Notes: generated from the letters alone by a model not told the origin. Counted from the first letter of the stretch, positions 21,650-32,190 are shown. The stretch: DNA of 64,000 nucleotides from Lepidostoma basale (GCA_022606425.2 JAHDVF020000880.1:1302001-1366000); one strand, 5' to 3'. A program made the numbers and translations.

Positions 21650-21800
21650 ATTGTTTAAATTGTGTACGTTGATAAAGGTTACTTGTAACCGAAACATGTC
21701 TGAGTTCAGTGAAAATAAAATGTGTTGTAATACAAAGTATAATTATATTTATTCAAATATGAATCCATAACACAAAGTGAAGGCGAATGTAGAAGAAGAT
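21650..21800 (+). ncRNA. Hammerhead-like motif with T3/A8 core (GGTTAC family)
   Basis: TTGATAA (21669-21675), then a perfect 6-bp stem II GGTTAC/GTAACC with a TT loop (21677-21690). GAAAC and ATGTC follow, ending at 21700. The C3 and G8 positions of the canonical core are T and A. The downstream flank with AACACAAAGTGAAGGCGAA is shared with 7020-7050. Only one arm is well preserved. Confidence 0.55.
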
Positions 21801-21814
21801 TATTTTACTTAGAA

Positions 21815-22480
21815 ATCGGTATAATTATTATTATGTGTATACATAGATGTATTATGTGCAGGTCGTTTACAGATTATAATTCTGCCCTTAATTTTTATTC
21901 TTTGGACTCTCTCGGAAATAGGCGAACAATTAATGATATGATGTTGCTTCACAAAATCATTCACTTCAAAATAGACAACTCCGAACTTCTTAGTAAATTA
22001 TTACTACCCCTATGCTTTGCACAAGACACACTGCGAACCAAATATTCCACCTTCCTGCTTATCGGACTAACTACGCTCAGAGTGCGGCGGTGTACCGGAC
22101 GTGCGACATGTACAATAAGTGCTTTAATAACATCGATGTGTTCCATCTTAATGAAATTGATTTTAAAAAAATGGTTGGAGCAACCCTTCGGGGCGAATGA
22201 AACAAGTTACTTTACTTTTTCTTTTCTTGTCTTTTTCTTTTTTTTTACATTTTTAGATAATATTTCATCTTTAATTATTCATTATTACTAGTTCTACTAG
22301 TTTTCTCTATAACTTATCAAAGTGTTACTTTATTCTTCTTATATTATAATATTTAACCTTACGTCAATTGTTATACATATAATATTTGTGGTAGCATGTA
22401 ATTGGCCTTGTTTTGTTGTCTCTGTGTGTTTATATTCATATACTGTAATTGCTGTTTGTTACCCTCAATAATAATAATAA
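21815..22480 (+). mobile_element. Jockey-like LINE C-terminus and 3' UTR
   Basis: Coding trace YNSALNFYSLDSLGNRR, INDMMLLHKIIHFKID, SELLSKLL, typical of the LINE C-terminal region, then a 3' UTR with GCTGTTTGTTACCCTCAATAA and (AATA)n. The same 3' UTR recurs at 45070-45195. Frameshifted. Confidence 0.65.
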
Positions 22481-22499
22481 ATAAAATAAAATAATAAAT

Positions 22500-23155
22500 A
22501 TAGAAGGTTATACCCGTAAGAGTGTTTTCGTACGTATGTACAATATAATAAAGCACTGAGATTCGAATACCTTTATTCTCGAAGGTCTCAGACAAATAAT
22601 CTAAGCCCATAGCTGTAATATAATATCTTAACCCGTTTCACTCCTCCCTTATATTATTACAACTCATCAAATCACTTCGACATGTTAAATTTGCGTGCCA
22701 GCCGAGCGGCCCACCGCAGACGCGCACATCGATCTTGCTCATCTGGCTGAACAAGTACAATGAATATTAAAGCTTGTTATTCCTCGAAAAACTTGAGCAA
22801 CGAACTAGGGTAAGCTGAGTTATCTTCGTGATACTGCGGCTTATGTAATATTATATTATACTAAAAGAACCTTTGTTCACGTTCTCATACTAAAAGTGTA
22901 ATACATACTCGTATATTAATCCACTCTTGCCCGAGCATAACACATAAAACTCAAATTAAACAATACATATTTTTTACACACAAAGTTTTACCATAGTTTT
23001 CATTGCGAAAATATTAATTTTAAATTTCCATCTTAAAATTATTCTACTAACTGCGTTCAGAGAAGGGGGTTCCTACCACATACCCGAATCTGTTAATATA
23101 TTTTCCCTAGTTCACACTATTGTTTAGTGGTTATACTTGAATATAAATTATATAA
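22500..23155. other. No gene recognised
   Basis: A GC-richer patch at 22690-22850 is not recognisable as repeat or coding. The remainder is AT-rich. Confidence 0.35.
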
Positions 23156-23159
23156 ATAG

Positions 23160-23280
23160 TGACAAATTTGTTTCGCCATGCGAGGGCGTTCTCAAACTGC
23201 TATTGACATTTAATATTTGAGTTTGAGAATGCCATGGCAAGGCGAAACAAATTTGTAACTATTGATATAAATTAAATCTA
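23160..23280. ncRNA. Inverted pair of hammerhead-like motifs with T3/A8 core (GAGAA family)
   Basis: Minus arm: TTGAGAA (23195-23189), CGCC/GGCG stem II, GAAAC, and a 10-nt palindromic stem III ACAAATTTGT, then C. Plus arm: TTGAGAA (23223-23229), GCC/GGC stem, GAAAC, AAATTTGT, then A. Both GTC and GTA fit the NUH rule. Both arms carry T at core position 3 and A at position 8. Confidence 0.55.
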
Positions 23281-23569
23281 AGTAAAACCGCTAAACAATC
23301 AGTCAAACTCCACATACAAATAATCAAATTGATGCGTGAAGTAATTTATTTTTTGATAAATAATGAAAAATTGAAGTGTAAGGATGTACTCGTATAGGTA
23401 TTTTACTTTGATAAACAGGGTCAAATTTAAAATAATGTCTTGCAATGAAAATTTTAAATTATCTTATATTAAAAAATAGAATTAAACACTTTTTCGTAGT
23501 ATAAACCGATTAATTTAAATAAAGTGGGTTAGTTATAAGTGAGAAGGTATTTAATGAAATTTTTAAATG

Positions 23570-23850
23570 GTGTTTTTTATTTTTATTTATAAAAAATATT
23601 TTGAACTGTTAAATTAAATTCCTTTGTTTTTCGTATCACAATTTTATTATATTTTAAGGTTAGAAAAATCACGAAAATTTGACATTTGATATATTATTGT
23701 AACACCTGATGATGTCAACATAGGCTGATGAAACAGCTGTCACGTAAAATAAAATACAATTGTGATACAAAAAACAAAGTTATTTAATTTTACAGTTTAA
23801 AATGTTAAGGTATCATAGTGTTTCGGCCAAAACAATGGACTTTTTAAAAG
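23570..23850 (+). ncRNA. Hammerhead-like motif (CTGATGA family), single arm
   Basis: CTGATGA at 23706-23712, a weakened stem II (GTCAAC against GCTGAT), GAAAC, and palindromic ACAGCTGT followed by C at 23741. Flanks ATAAAATACAATTGTGATAC and the downstream GTTTCGGCCAAAACAATGG block recur with the other members at 44.9-46.8 kb. Confidence 0.6.
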
Positions 23851-23854
23851 TTAC

Positions 23855-24290
23855 TTAATTTAATTTTTAAATAAGTGCCAAACCACCAAGTATGTATTTA
23901 AGTATTTAAGTTCAATTTAATATTTGATAAACAGATAAGAAATGGAATATAATGATATGTACACAGCCCTAGTATAATCTTCTTAAATTATACAGTGGAA
24001 TTTGCTCAGTTTACTTTTTATAAAGTGTGTTGTTCACAAGCCCCTTACGGTGATTTGATTGTTAAGGGTTCTGAAAATGATCGCAAAATCAAGAACAGGA
24101 AAATAAACTCCCAATATTGTTTGTAGTTCCCAGAATTCTTGTTTGGTCTGATTAAGCATTAATTATATAATTCTTGAATAATGCTGATGTTCTGTTTATC
24201 GCTTATGTCGGATTTTATTATATCAATCTGTGTTTGGATTTAGAACTCGTGTATTGTTATCATATTTGAAAAATCAATGCTAAAGTGTGT
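23855..24290. other. AT-rich, no gene seen
   Basis: No feature recognised. Confidence 0.4.
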
Positions 24291-24299
24291 TTTTTAGAG

Positions 24300-24650
24300 G
24301 TTTAGTTTTTAAACTGGCAACATTGTTTCTACAGAATGTCAATTTAACAGTTGACAGTTGATTTGTAGTCCGTACGTTTTGCCATTTTACCATGAATATA
24401 CTGACGTCAGAACAGCGCTTGCAAATTGTACAAATTTATTTTGAAAATCATGGTTCGGATCGCCAAACGTCACAAATCGTCACAAATCGTGCGCTACGTC
24501 TATTTTACGGTCGACATGATCGTCCATTCGAGCAAGTTATACGGAAGACCATGGATCGTTTTCGCACCACGTACATACACTCTAGTGGATAATACGCATC
24601 CACAATGACGACAATTGTCGAAAATTGGATTTCATGATTGCGCTTCATTC
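24300..24650 (+). pseudogene. Mariner transposase N-terminal fragment
   Basis: Frame 24392-24592 begins ILTSEQRLQIVQIYFENHGS, then RALRLFYGRHDRPFEQVIRK, the N-terminal helix-turn-helix of an insect mariner transposase. A duplicated CACAAATCGT causes a short insertion. The frame ends within about 66 codons and all catalytic residues are absent. A different subfamily from the two elements to its right. Confidence 0.75.
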
Positions 24651-24783
24651 GAGCTAGCCGTGGCACTCATATGCGCGAAATCATATTTTAACAATAATGG
24701 CATAAAATTATATATAAGGTCCTTACATATGAAATTGGCGTTTTGTGTGGGAGGAACATAAAGTATATTTTTAAAATATAATA

Positions 24784-25794
24784 TTAGGTGTATAACTTTG
24801 CTTCCGCCGTTTTTTTTTTCGAAATTCGAGGCTTTATCGTAAAAAACTGGTTATACATTTATGATTCAAAGTATTGTCCATCGCTGGCCACTATATTCTC
24901 CCATCTTTCGGGCAGCATACGAATCCCGCGTTGAAAAAACTGGTCATCTTTTGAAGCGATCCACGAATTGATCCAATTTTTTACTTCTTCATAAGACCGG
25001 AAGTGCTGGTCAACTAGGCCATGTGCCATTGATCGAAACAAGTGATAGTCCGAGGGAGCAACGTCTGGAGAATACGGCGGGTGGGGTAGGACTTACGGCG
25101 GGATATCCCGATGATTTTCTGCGCTTGGGATTATCGTAATGAACCCATTTCTCGTCCCCAGTCACAATGCGATGCAGAAATCCCTTCCGTCTTTGCCTTG
25201 CAAGCAGCTGTTCACAAACACACAAACGCCGTTCAACATCTCTCGGCTTCAACTCGTACGGCACCCAATGTCCTTGTTTCTGAATAATTCCCATGACTTT
25301 CAGGCGTTTTGAAATGGCTGGTTGCGTCACTCCCAATGATCCTGCCAATTCTTGTTGCGTTTGACACGAGTCTTGATTAAGTAATGCCTCCAATTCTGCA
25401 TCTTCGAAAACCTTCTCTCTTCCACCGCCATGCTGGTCTTCGACGTTAAAATCACCGTTCTTGAAGCGTTTAAACCACTCTCGGCACGTTCTTTCACTAA
25501 TAGCGGCCTCACCATAGGTATTTGAGAGCATTCGACGAGCCTCAGCCGCAGATTTCTTCATATTAAAGTATAAAATTAAAACCTCCCGCAAATGACGAGA
25601 ATTTGGCTCGTAAGCTGACATGTTTAAACGGGAATAACTTTATGATGCAGACACAAATCGACTAATATTTCGATGGCGTTATGTTTACAAATACTTAAGC
25701 TTATTGTATGACATCTATGATCTATTTATTCCAACTACCACTTACCGCTACTGCCATCTATTGCAAAACGGCGGAAGCAAAGTTATACACCTAA
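24784..25794 (-). mobile_element. Mariner element 1, internally deleted, TIRs intact
   Basis: Perfect inverted ends: 24784-24813 and 25765-25794 share a 30-bp repeat beginning TTAGGTGTATAACTTTGCTT. TA flanks both sides (24782-24783 and 25795-25796). At 1011 bp it is about 300 bp shorter than full-length mariners of this type. Confidence 0.9.
24859..25621 (-). pseudogene. Mariner transposase (mauritiana-like), internal deletion
   Basis: ATG at 25621. The N-terminal DNA-binding part is intact (REVLILYFNMKKSAAEARRM, EWFKRFKNGDFNVED, LGVTQPAISKRLK, GHWVPYELKPRDVERR). The first catalytic Asp is present in IVTGDEKWVHYDN. Near 25100 the frame jumps to PPYSPDVAPSDYHLF, which holds the third catalytic Asp. 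The HDNARPH region with the second Asp is deleted and the frame shifts. The C-terminus (PERWENIVASDGQYFES) follows to 24859. The element is inactive on its own but could be mobilised in trans, as its TIRs are perfect. Confidence 0.85.
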
Positions 25795-25803
25795 TATATT
25801 TAT

Positions 25804-26818
25804 TTAATCAAAGTATGTACCATTGCTATCTTTGCACTTTTGCCATCTCATAGGTAGTTCATCGATCCCTTTACTAAAAAAAACATTCGGACGGGAATCA
25901 ATAAAATCTTTGAAGTCGGTTTGGACTGCCCCATCGGAGTTGAATTTTTTCCCTTGCAAGAAGTTATCCAAATTTCGAAAAAAATAGTAATCTGTTGGGG
26001 CAAGGTCCGGAGAGTACGGTGGATGTCTTAGACATTCCAATTGAAGCTCTTTTAATTTGGTAGCCGTCTGTTGTGCAGTGTGTGGTCTAGCGTTATCATG
26101 AAGCAGCAGTGGCCTAGAGCGATTAACCAGCCTCGGTTGTTTAGCAGCTAGCTTTTCCATCATGGTTTGCAGTTGCTGACAATTGACATCTGCCGTAATC
26201 GTCTAGCCAGATTTAAGAAAGCTGTAGTGAACGACACCAGCACTAGTCCACCAAACGCTCACAAGTAACTTTTTTGGAGTTTTCGCTTGGGGCATGGCTT
26301 GGCTGGTTCGGCAGGGTTCAGCCATTGCGATGAGCGCTTCCGATTATCATACAAGATCCACTTTTCATCACAGGTAATGGTTCGATTCAAAATCCCTTCA
26401 TTATTGTGCCGGTTGAGTAATGCAACGCTGCAGTCAATGCGCGTTTGTTGATTTGCTTCACCCAATTCGTGAGGTACCCACCTTTCAAGATTTTTCACCT
26501 TCCCAATTTGCTTCAAGTGGATTAAAACAGTTTTATCACTAACACCGCAGCCTGCAGCTAACTCGTACGTGGTTGCGATGGATCCGCTTCCACAATAGCC
26601 TTCAATTCTTTATTATCAACTTTGGTCTCCGGCCGTTCACGGGACTTGTTCTGCAGGTCGAAATTTCCAGAACGAAAACGTTGGAACCAAAAACGCACTG
26701 TGTTTTCTTTTGCGGCACTGTCGCCATACACATCATTAATCCTTCGAGCCGTTTCTGCAGCACTGGTGCCACGGTGGAACTCGTACTCGTAAATAACGCG
26801 ATATTTCAAGTTTTCCAT
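25804..26818 (-). pseudogene. Mariner transposase 2 (SETMAR-like group), frameshifted
   Basis: Start ATG near 26818 (MENLKYRVIYEYEFHRGTSA). Segments in different frames follow: VRFWFQRFRSGNFDLQNKSR, then KQIGKVKNLERWVPHELGE and ITCDEKWILYDN with Asp 1. The last segment has LLHDNARPHTAQQ with Asp 2 and HPPYSPDLAPTDYYFF with Asp 3, ending at 25804. At least two frameshifts (near 26570 and 26270) and one in-frame stop (near 26210) inactivate it. All three catalytic Asp remain readable. Confidence 0.85.
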
Positions 26819-26944
26819 TTTGTAAACTGAGTGACGCAAAGAAAAAAAACAATTATTAAATAGAGCCAATATCATAGACATTTACATTATTTTAATGTGT
26901 TTTTTTATTTTGAATATTTATTGTATACCCTTAAAAAAACACCC

Positions 26945-27235
26945 TATATAACCAAGTATTCTGAGGACAACGAAAATGAAAACGCAATATTTTATTGCTA
27001 AAAGGACTCGACCGTGTAAGGAACACAACAATCCGAGATGCTAGGTTCAAGATGTGGTCAGATGGGGGCGAAAACGTTGAAGGTATCGGTACCAACATGT
27101 CCGACAATTCCACATATGACTCTACATGGAATACCAGATCGACAGCGTCCACCACCACAAATCCAAAGAGTATTAGCTGGAGTTTAGTATCATAGGTGGA
27201 GAAATGGTTTTGAACATTAAAAAAATGTTTTTTTC
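26945..27235. other. Unclassified segment
   Basis: 26990-27190 is of normal composition with a 66-codon frame on plus and a 75-codon frame on minus. I recognise neither. Confidence 0.3.
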
Positions 27236-28240
27236 ATATTCTTCTTCTTCTTCAAGTGCCCTGTCGGGTCCCCCCAACGTTGGCGATCACCTCGGCGAAC
27301 TTGTCCCTGTCTTGCACCGCTTGGAACAGCTCCTCCACACTTCGGATACCGGTCCACATCCTCACGTTTCGCAACCAGGACATTTGTCCCCTACCGGACC
27401 CTCGGAGTCGCTCAATTTTCCACTCAGTTCCAATATCAGTTGGAGAAGGTGGTACTTTTCCCCACGCAGTATATGACCCAGGTGTGAAATCTTTCGAACC
27501 TTAATAGTTGACAACAGTTCTCTGTCAACTCTAGCTCGCCTCAGGTTTTCGGTATTGGTAAGCATGTCTGTCCGGGGAACTCTGAGCATTCGGCGATGGA
27601 GCCACATTTCAAATGCTTCCAGTCTGTTCATTGAGTTAACTTTCAAGGTCCACGTTTTACATCCGTTCAATAAAACAGACCACACATAGCATTTGATCAT
27701 TCTCTGGCAGAGTTTCAAGTTTACGTTATCATTGCAAAAGAGTGATTTTATTTTATTAAACGTAGCTCTTGCTGCCTCAATTCTGCATTTTGTCTCTAGA
27801 TCTGGGTCAAGAGATTGCGTTAGTGTGCTGCCGAGGTATTTAAAAATTTTCACCCTTTCAACGTTATGGCCGTTCAAATGCAGTACTGACCCACTGTAGT
27901 CAAGCCGTTCTAATGTCATCCATTTGGTTTTACTGACATTTGTTGTTAGCCCCAATCTTTCACCGGACTCGTCAACAAGATTAAGGAGGTCGTGAAGATC
28001 ACTGATATTTTCAGCCAATAAAACAGTGTCGTTGGCATATCTTACATTGTTTATCACAACGCCATTAATTTTCAGTCCTTTCTCGGTGTTAATAAGGGCT
28101 CGTTTAAAGCCATAGTCGTAGTAGAGATTAAATAATAATTGAGAAAGGATACAACCCTGTCTCACACCTTGCTGGATGATAATTGCGTTTGACTTCTCGT
28201 ATCCATGTCTTATTTCGGCTGGTTGGAACCAGTACAGGTT
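27236..28240 (-). mobile_element. RTE-like LINE RT and C-terminal fragment, antisense
   Basis: (TTC)n at 27240-27254 marks the tail. Frame 28165-27362 codes for GVRQGC, then ILSQLLFNLYYDYGFKRAL, RYANDTVLLAE, LNVDESGERLGL-like, VLLNGCKTWTLK, FEMWLHRRMLRVP and GHILRGEKYHLLQLI. The RT active-site box reads YAND instead of YADD, so this copy would be catalytically dead at that site. 5' truncated in the RT domain. Confidence 0.8.
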
Positions 28241-28249
28241 TTTAATAAA

Positions 28250-28720
28250 ATTTTAATCTTTGGTATCAATATTGCATCCGACAAGCATTTATGTAGGTAA
28301 AATATTTGAATATACTCGTATTATAATTATAAAACTTTGGCTTTTCATTTTTCATTCTAAAATAAATAAATGCTATGATTTCAATGAATTAATATAGAGT
28401 TTCTTCTAGCGTTGTATATACAAAGTATTATATATAAAAAAAGACAAATAATATAGAGTTTTTTTAAATTTGTTTCGAGAGATTTCAAATGTAAGCCTTA
28501 ATCGAGGATAACATAAAAAACAATATTGTTTTATAAACACAAGCGAAACAAATTACTGTTGTACACATGATATTTTCGCAGAAAGGAGATATTTTTGAGG
28601 TTTATTGTATCAATAATTCACAAAATTAAACCTTTTCACGTGTAAAAAACATTTTTATTTAATTTTGTTTAAAATGAACAATGTTTTTTAAACCATTCTC
28701 CCAAAGTTTTTATTTCTAAA
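28250..28720. other. AT-rich with a weak foldback trace at 28465-28560
   Basis: TTTGTTTCGAGAGATTTC (28468-28485) and AAGCGAAACAAATT (28541-28554) are partly inverted, suggesting a decayed hammerhead-like foldback. Confidence 0.3.
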
Positions 28721-28722
28721 TA

Positions 28723-29493
28723 CAGTAGAACGTAGTTTATCCGAGAGTCAGTTAACCGGAACGTCAATTATCCGGACAAGCCGAGATGATGAAATGCAAA
28801 AAAGAGACGAGGAAAACTTGTTAAAAAAATCTCTGATTTTTTTCCCGTACTGTAGAGTTATTTAAGCCTTTTTATGTACATGTACTACATACAAGCTCCA
28901 AATATTCAGCAGTAGCGCTAAAAGCATACTGCTGTACGGATGTGAGACTTGGAAATCTACCGCAGACGTTATTGAAAAACTCCAGGTGTTTATATATAGG
29001 TGCTTTCGCTCAATATTCATGATCTATTGGCCACAAACAGTGTCAAATGCCGTTCTCTGGACCATGGCAGGCGAAAAGCCAATTAGAGAACAAGTCGCTA
29101 GACGCAAATGGGAGTAGATCAGTCACACTCTGAGACGGAACCCAGCCTGCATCGCTCAGGGTGCACTAGACTGGTCCCCTATGGGAGGAAAGAGAAAGCG
29201 AGGCAGACCTAGAGCCACCTGGAGAAGAGCCCTGCAGGACGAGGTTAAAGCAGCAGGCCTCACTTGGGTTGCTGTAAAGCATCAGGCATGCGATAGAGTC
29301 GGGTGGAGGAGGTTTCTTAGGATCATATGAACCAGGAGGTGTGACAGGACAAAATAAGAAGAAGAAGAAGACTACATACATACTTGTTTTTGCAGTAAAA
29401 TTTGTAAATTCATAATTAATAAATGAGCCGAGGAAAAAAAATCGATTAACACGTAATTTTGCTAAAAGAGCTCGGATTAACAACGTTCTACTG
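28723..29493. mobile_element. Pogo/Tigger-like nonautonomous element split by a LINE
   Basis: Ends CAGTAGAACGTAGTTTATCC (28723) and, inverted, CAGTAGAACGTTGTTAATCC (from 29493) are the pogo/Tigger type. TA precedes the left end; the right flank is TG, a likely mutation. The original element is about 290 bp once the LINE insertion is removed. Confidence 0.75.
28894..29372 (+). mobile_element. RTE-like LINE (family E) insertion with 10-bp target duplication
   Basis: ACTACATACA at 28884-28893 and again at 29373-29382 bounds the insertion, and (GAA)n precedes the right copy. Coding trace: SVKSILLYGCETWKSTADV-like, FRSIFMIYWPQTVSNAV, PIREQVARRKWE then stop, KRKRGRPRATWRRALQDE. Closely related to 13063-13683 but with stops. 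Confidence 0.85.
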
Positions 29494-29589
29494 TGCCCTG
29501 AATTTTATAAACTCATAAGCTATGAATAAGACTATACAAATTCAAAAAATCATGTTTAGATAAAATACTATACTACATAATTTATTTAA

Positions 29590-30640
29590 TTCAACTAACT
29601 AATCATCACGCCGTTTCCCCGGAGGGGTAGGAAGTGAGGATGGATTGCTACACTGTTCTTTACTGACAAATTTCTAGCGCGTCTTCTACATTCACAAATC
29701 GTGACATGCATGCTCGTCGATTGTTCCTACTTTGAACATTGCCGCCTTTGAGTAATTGATTAATTTAATCATGACATGTTTTCCTTGGCCTTCCCCAACT
29801 TTTTTTTCATTCACACTACTTGTATATATCTTTTTAACCATTCTTCCATTCGTTTCATATGTCCAAACCATCTTAGTGACCCTTTATTAATTTTATTTAT
29901 CACGCATTCATCCGCCTTACATTCCTTCCTTACTTTATCATTAGAAATTCTATCATACATTGTTTTCCGATCATTTTTCTTAGTTACCTCATTTCTACGG
30001 CATTTATTCAATTTTAATCCTTCTTTTGCCAACTCCAAGATTCACTTCCATACATAAGGGTCGACACTAGAACTCCATTGTGCACTGCCATATTTGCTTC
30101 AGTCGATATATTTCTATTTGCGGTAATGACTTTGAGTGTACTATTCATTTTGTTTCCAGCTCTAAGCATTCTTCCGATATCTTTCACTATTATTCCATAT
30201 ATTGTAAACATACTTCTTAGATCAATAAATTCGGTAACTTGCTCTAATTGCTCACCGTTCGCACAAATGTCACAATCCGTCATACATTCTTACTTTTCAA
30301 AGATCATTTAGACTTTAGACTTTGACACGTTCATCACAAGGTCATACCTTTTGCATACTTCGTACGTTTTTGTAGATCATCCATGCTGTCAGCGATTAAA
30401 ATAGCGTCGTCTGCATAAAGCAAACAGCTGATGGACATATCGTTCATTTTTCCACATAGATTATCTCATCTACTCCCTTTCCTTCTCCTGTACCCTCACC
30501 CAATAACCCCCTTTACCTCGCTTCAATCCACCAGGCATTTTTCCTCTCTCTCTCTCTCTCTCTTCCCCCTCCAGAATGTTCCGCCTTCCTTATGTAAAAA
30601 CCAAAAAGCGCTTTATCTTCACTGCGATACCTAGGTTAAG
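29590..30640 (-). mobile_element. TTAG-tailed LINE, longest copy with RT active site
   Basis: Starts with (CTAA)n, CATCACGCCGTTTCCCCGGA. Frames on minus: NDKVRKECKADECVINKI, GSLRWFGHMKRMEEW, then MTDCDICANGEQLEQVTEF and NGVLVSTLMYGSESWSW. Further up, the complement of 30390-30430 reads LLYADDAILIADSMDDLQK, the RT active site. This shows that the commonest LINE of the window is an RTE/CR1-type RT element. A (CT)n run lies at 30541-30560. Confidence 0.75.
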
Positions 30641-30699
30641 TTAACAAAATGTTAGCTATAAGAATATAGTTAAGATTACATTTGTAAGAGTAGGCAGAG

Positions 30700-30912
30700 A
30701 AGACGATTCTGTAGGGACTACATCGAGAGAATGGATCCAGCAAGAATTCCTAATATCGTGATGCACGAGAGTCCAGAGGGCCGTTGACCACCAGGACGAC
30801 TACCAAAGAGATGGAGAGAAGGCCGGTCGTCTTCATCACAGAAATAATGTAGATATCCTGCATAATCAGATCGCAAGATCTACAATCAGAAGAAGAAGAA
30901 GAAGAAGAAGTT
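30700..30912 (+). mobile_element. RTE-like LINE (family A) 3' end
   Basis: ERMDPARIPNIVMHESPEGR, PPGRLPKRWRE, then a 3' UTR ending AATCAGATCGCAAGATCTAC and (GAA)n. It parallels the end of the 1429-3206 element. Confidence 0.75.
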
Positions 30913-30959
30913 TTCACTCTGGGATTTCTATGAAATAAATATTTATAAATAACTATTTA

Positions 30960-31140
30960 ATCAAACGTTGTTTTTTAACTACTTTCGCATTTGTTTTTAT
31001 TTCGACATGTTTCGCTGATCTGTATGTATATAAAGGAGCCATTTATTAATAGTATCACCAGTTTGTCGATGCCACCAAGGCTGGCGAAACTGGCTCCTGT
31101 CGAAAAAAAGACAAAAGTGGAAGTAAAAAAGAAAGAAAAT
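30960..31140. repeat. Foldback element (GCCAG/GCCAC hammerhead-like family)
   Basis: Left CGCATTTGTTTTTATTTCGACA, right TGTCGAAAAAAAGACAAAAG. Right arm near 31060-31085: TCGATGCCACCAAGGCTGGC, GAAAC, TGGCTCC. The CTGANGA core is degraded to GTCGATG. Confidence 0.5.
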
Positions 31141-31506
31141 ATTTATTACTAATATACAAATAATATATACTATTACATAATATGTTTACATATTCGTTCA
31201 TATAAAAAATGCCTTTTCAATTAAAATTCGTTCAACAAAGCCGTAATTCATTTCGCACAGGAGAGCATAATATAATTTGTGGTTCGTTTGCACTTTTTGA
31301 TTGCCGAAATATTCCGTATGCAGTGAAATTGTTAATTAATTAATATCCCGCTGTCAGGGCCCACAACCGCAGTGGAATTCATAACCCATTTGTATGAATT
31401 CCGCATAAAACCTACCTCTATTAATTTCAACCAGTGGAATACAATGTTTCAGTTTTGTGGCTTGTTGAAAGATATGAAGTCAGAAAAATCTGTATTTCTA
31501 TCTAAT

Positions 31507-31855
31507 GAAAACAAGTTCAAGGGGTTTCAAAAGGGTAGTAGGGCTACGATGGGGTATGTTTTGCTGGAAAATATGCCTCTACGAAATGTCGTAAGGCGCC
31601 ATGTTGCATTTACAACAGCAACAGTACTATCAAGTCCAACTCTCTGACGTCTGCGAGAGGTCTTTTAAAGACCCCGCGAACCACGGGCAATGTGGCACAT
31701 ATTACATAGTGCCATAGCAGATAGAGAGAGGACGAATGGCGAGCTTACCACTCTAGATATTTTTCCCCAGGTCATCACCATGAGGCCTACTCAAGGGTGA
31801 TAGTCAACGTTAGGGAGACCTGACAAGACACAGTAAGAAGAAGAAAACAAGTTCA
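31507..31855 (+). mobile_element. Unclassified retroinsertion with 13-bp target duplication
   Basis: GAAAACAAGTTCA occurs at 31507-31519 and 31843-31855. The 323-bp insert ends in AAGAAG just before the right repeat, as RTE-type insertions do. The interior (ACGATGGGGTATGTTTTGC, AATGTGGCACATATTACATA) matches no coding end seen here. It could be an RTE 3' UTR or a SINE mobilised by an RTE. Confidence 0.7.
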
Positions 31856-31893
31856 TCCAAACATTGCGACTATTGGTTCTGCGTCAATTTAAT

Positions 31894-32190
31894 CACTAAA
31901 CTAACTAACCAACCATCACGCCGTCTCCCCGAAAGGGTAGGCAGAAAGAATGAACTGCCACACTTCAACCAACGCGGCACCCCATTCTTCTCTTTTCGCC
32001 TCGTGGGAGACGCGGTGTGATGGGTTGCGAACCTCATCGCCACCATTAGGCATCTCCCGCGCACACATCGATCGTTCAACATCCACAAAATAAATCTAAA
32101 ACAAATAATAAAAAATACAATGATATAAAATCAAATAACAAAATAAAAATAATTTAACACATAATGTTATTTTTAGAAGATGCACATATT
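31894..32190 (-). mobile_element. SINE-like element 2 with TTAG-LINE 3' tail, antisense
   Basis: On minus: AGATTTATTTTGTGGATGTT, TGCGCGGGAGATGCCTAA, then a B-box-like GGTTCGCAACCC, GCGTCTCCC, and the last ~60 nt identical in type to the end of the TTAG-tailed LINE. Two further copies at 45901-46185 and 61585-61866 share the full body. Confidence 0.65.

Larger units (their letters stand above)
24709..26885 (-). mobile_element. Mariner element 2, split by mariner element 1
   Basis: The left terminus begins near 24717 (AAGGTCCTTACATATGAAAT, TGGCG). The right terminus near 26858-26885 shows the related inverted block GCCAATATCATAGAC. The transposase lies on the minus strand at 26818-25804. Mariner element 1 (24784-25794) sits in the 3' UTR of this copy, flanked by TA. 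Confidence 0.65.

Noticed and set aside
23160..23280. Rho-independent terminator or CRISPR-like palindrome
   Set aside because: The context is eukaryotic, there are no regularly spaced repeats, and a hammerhead-like layout explains the arms better.
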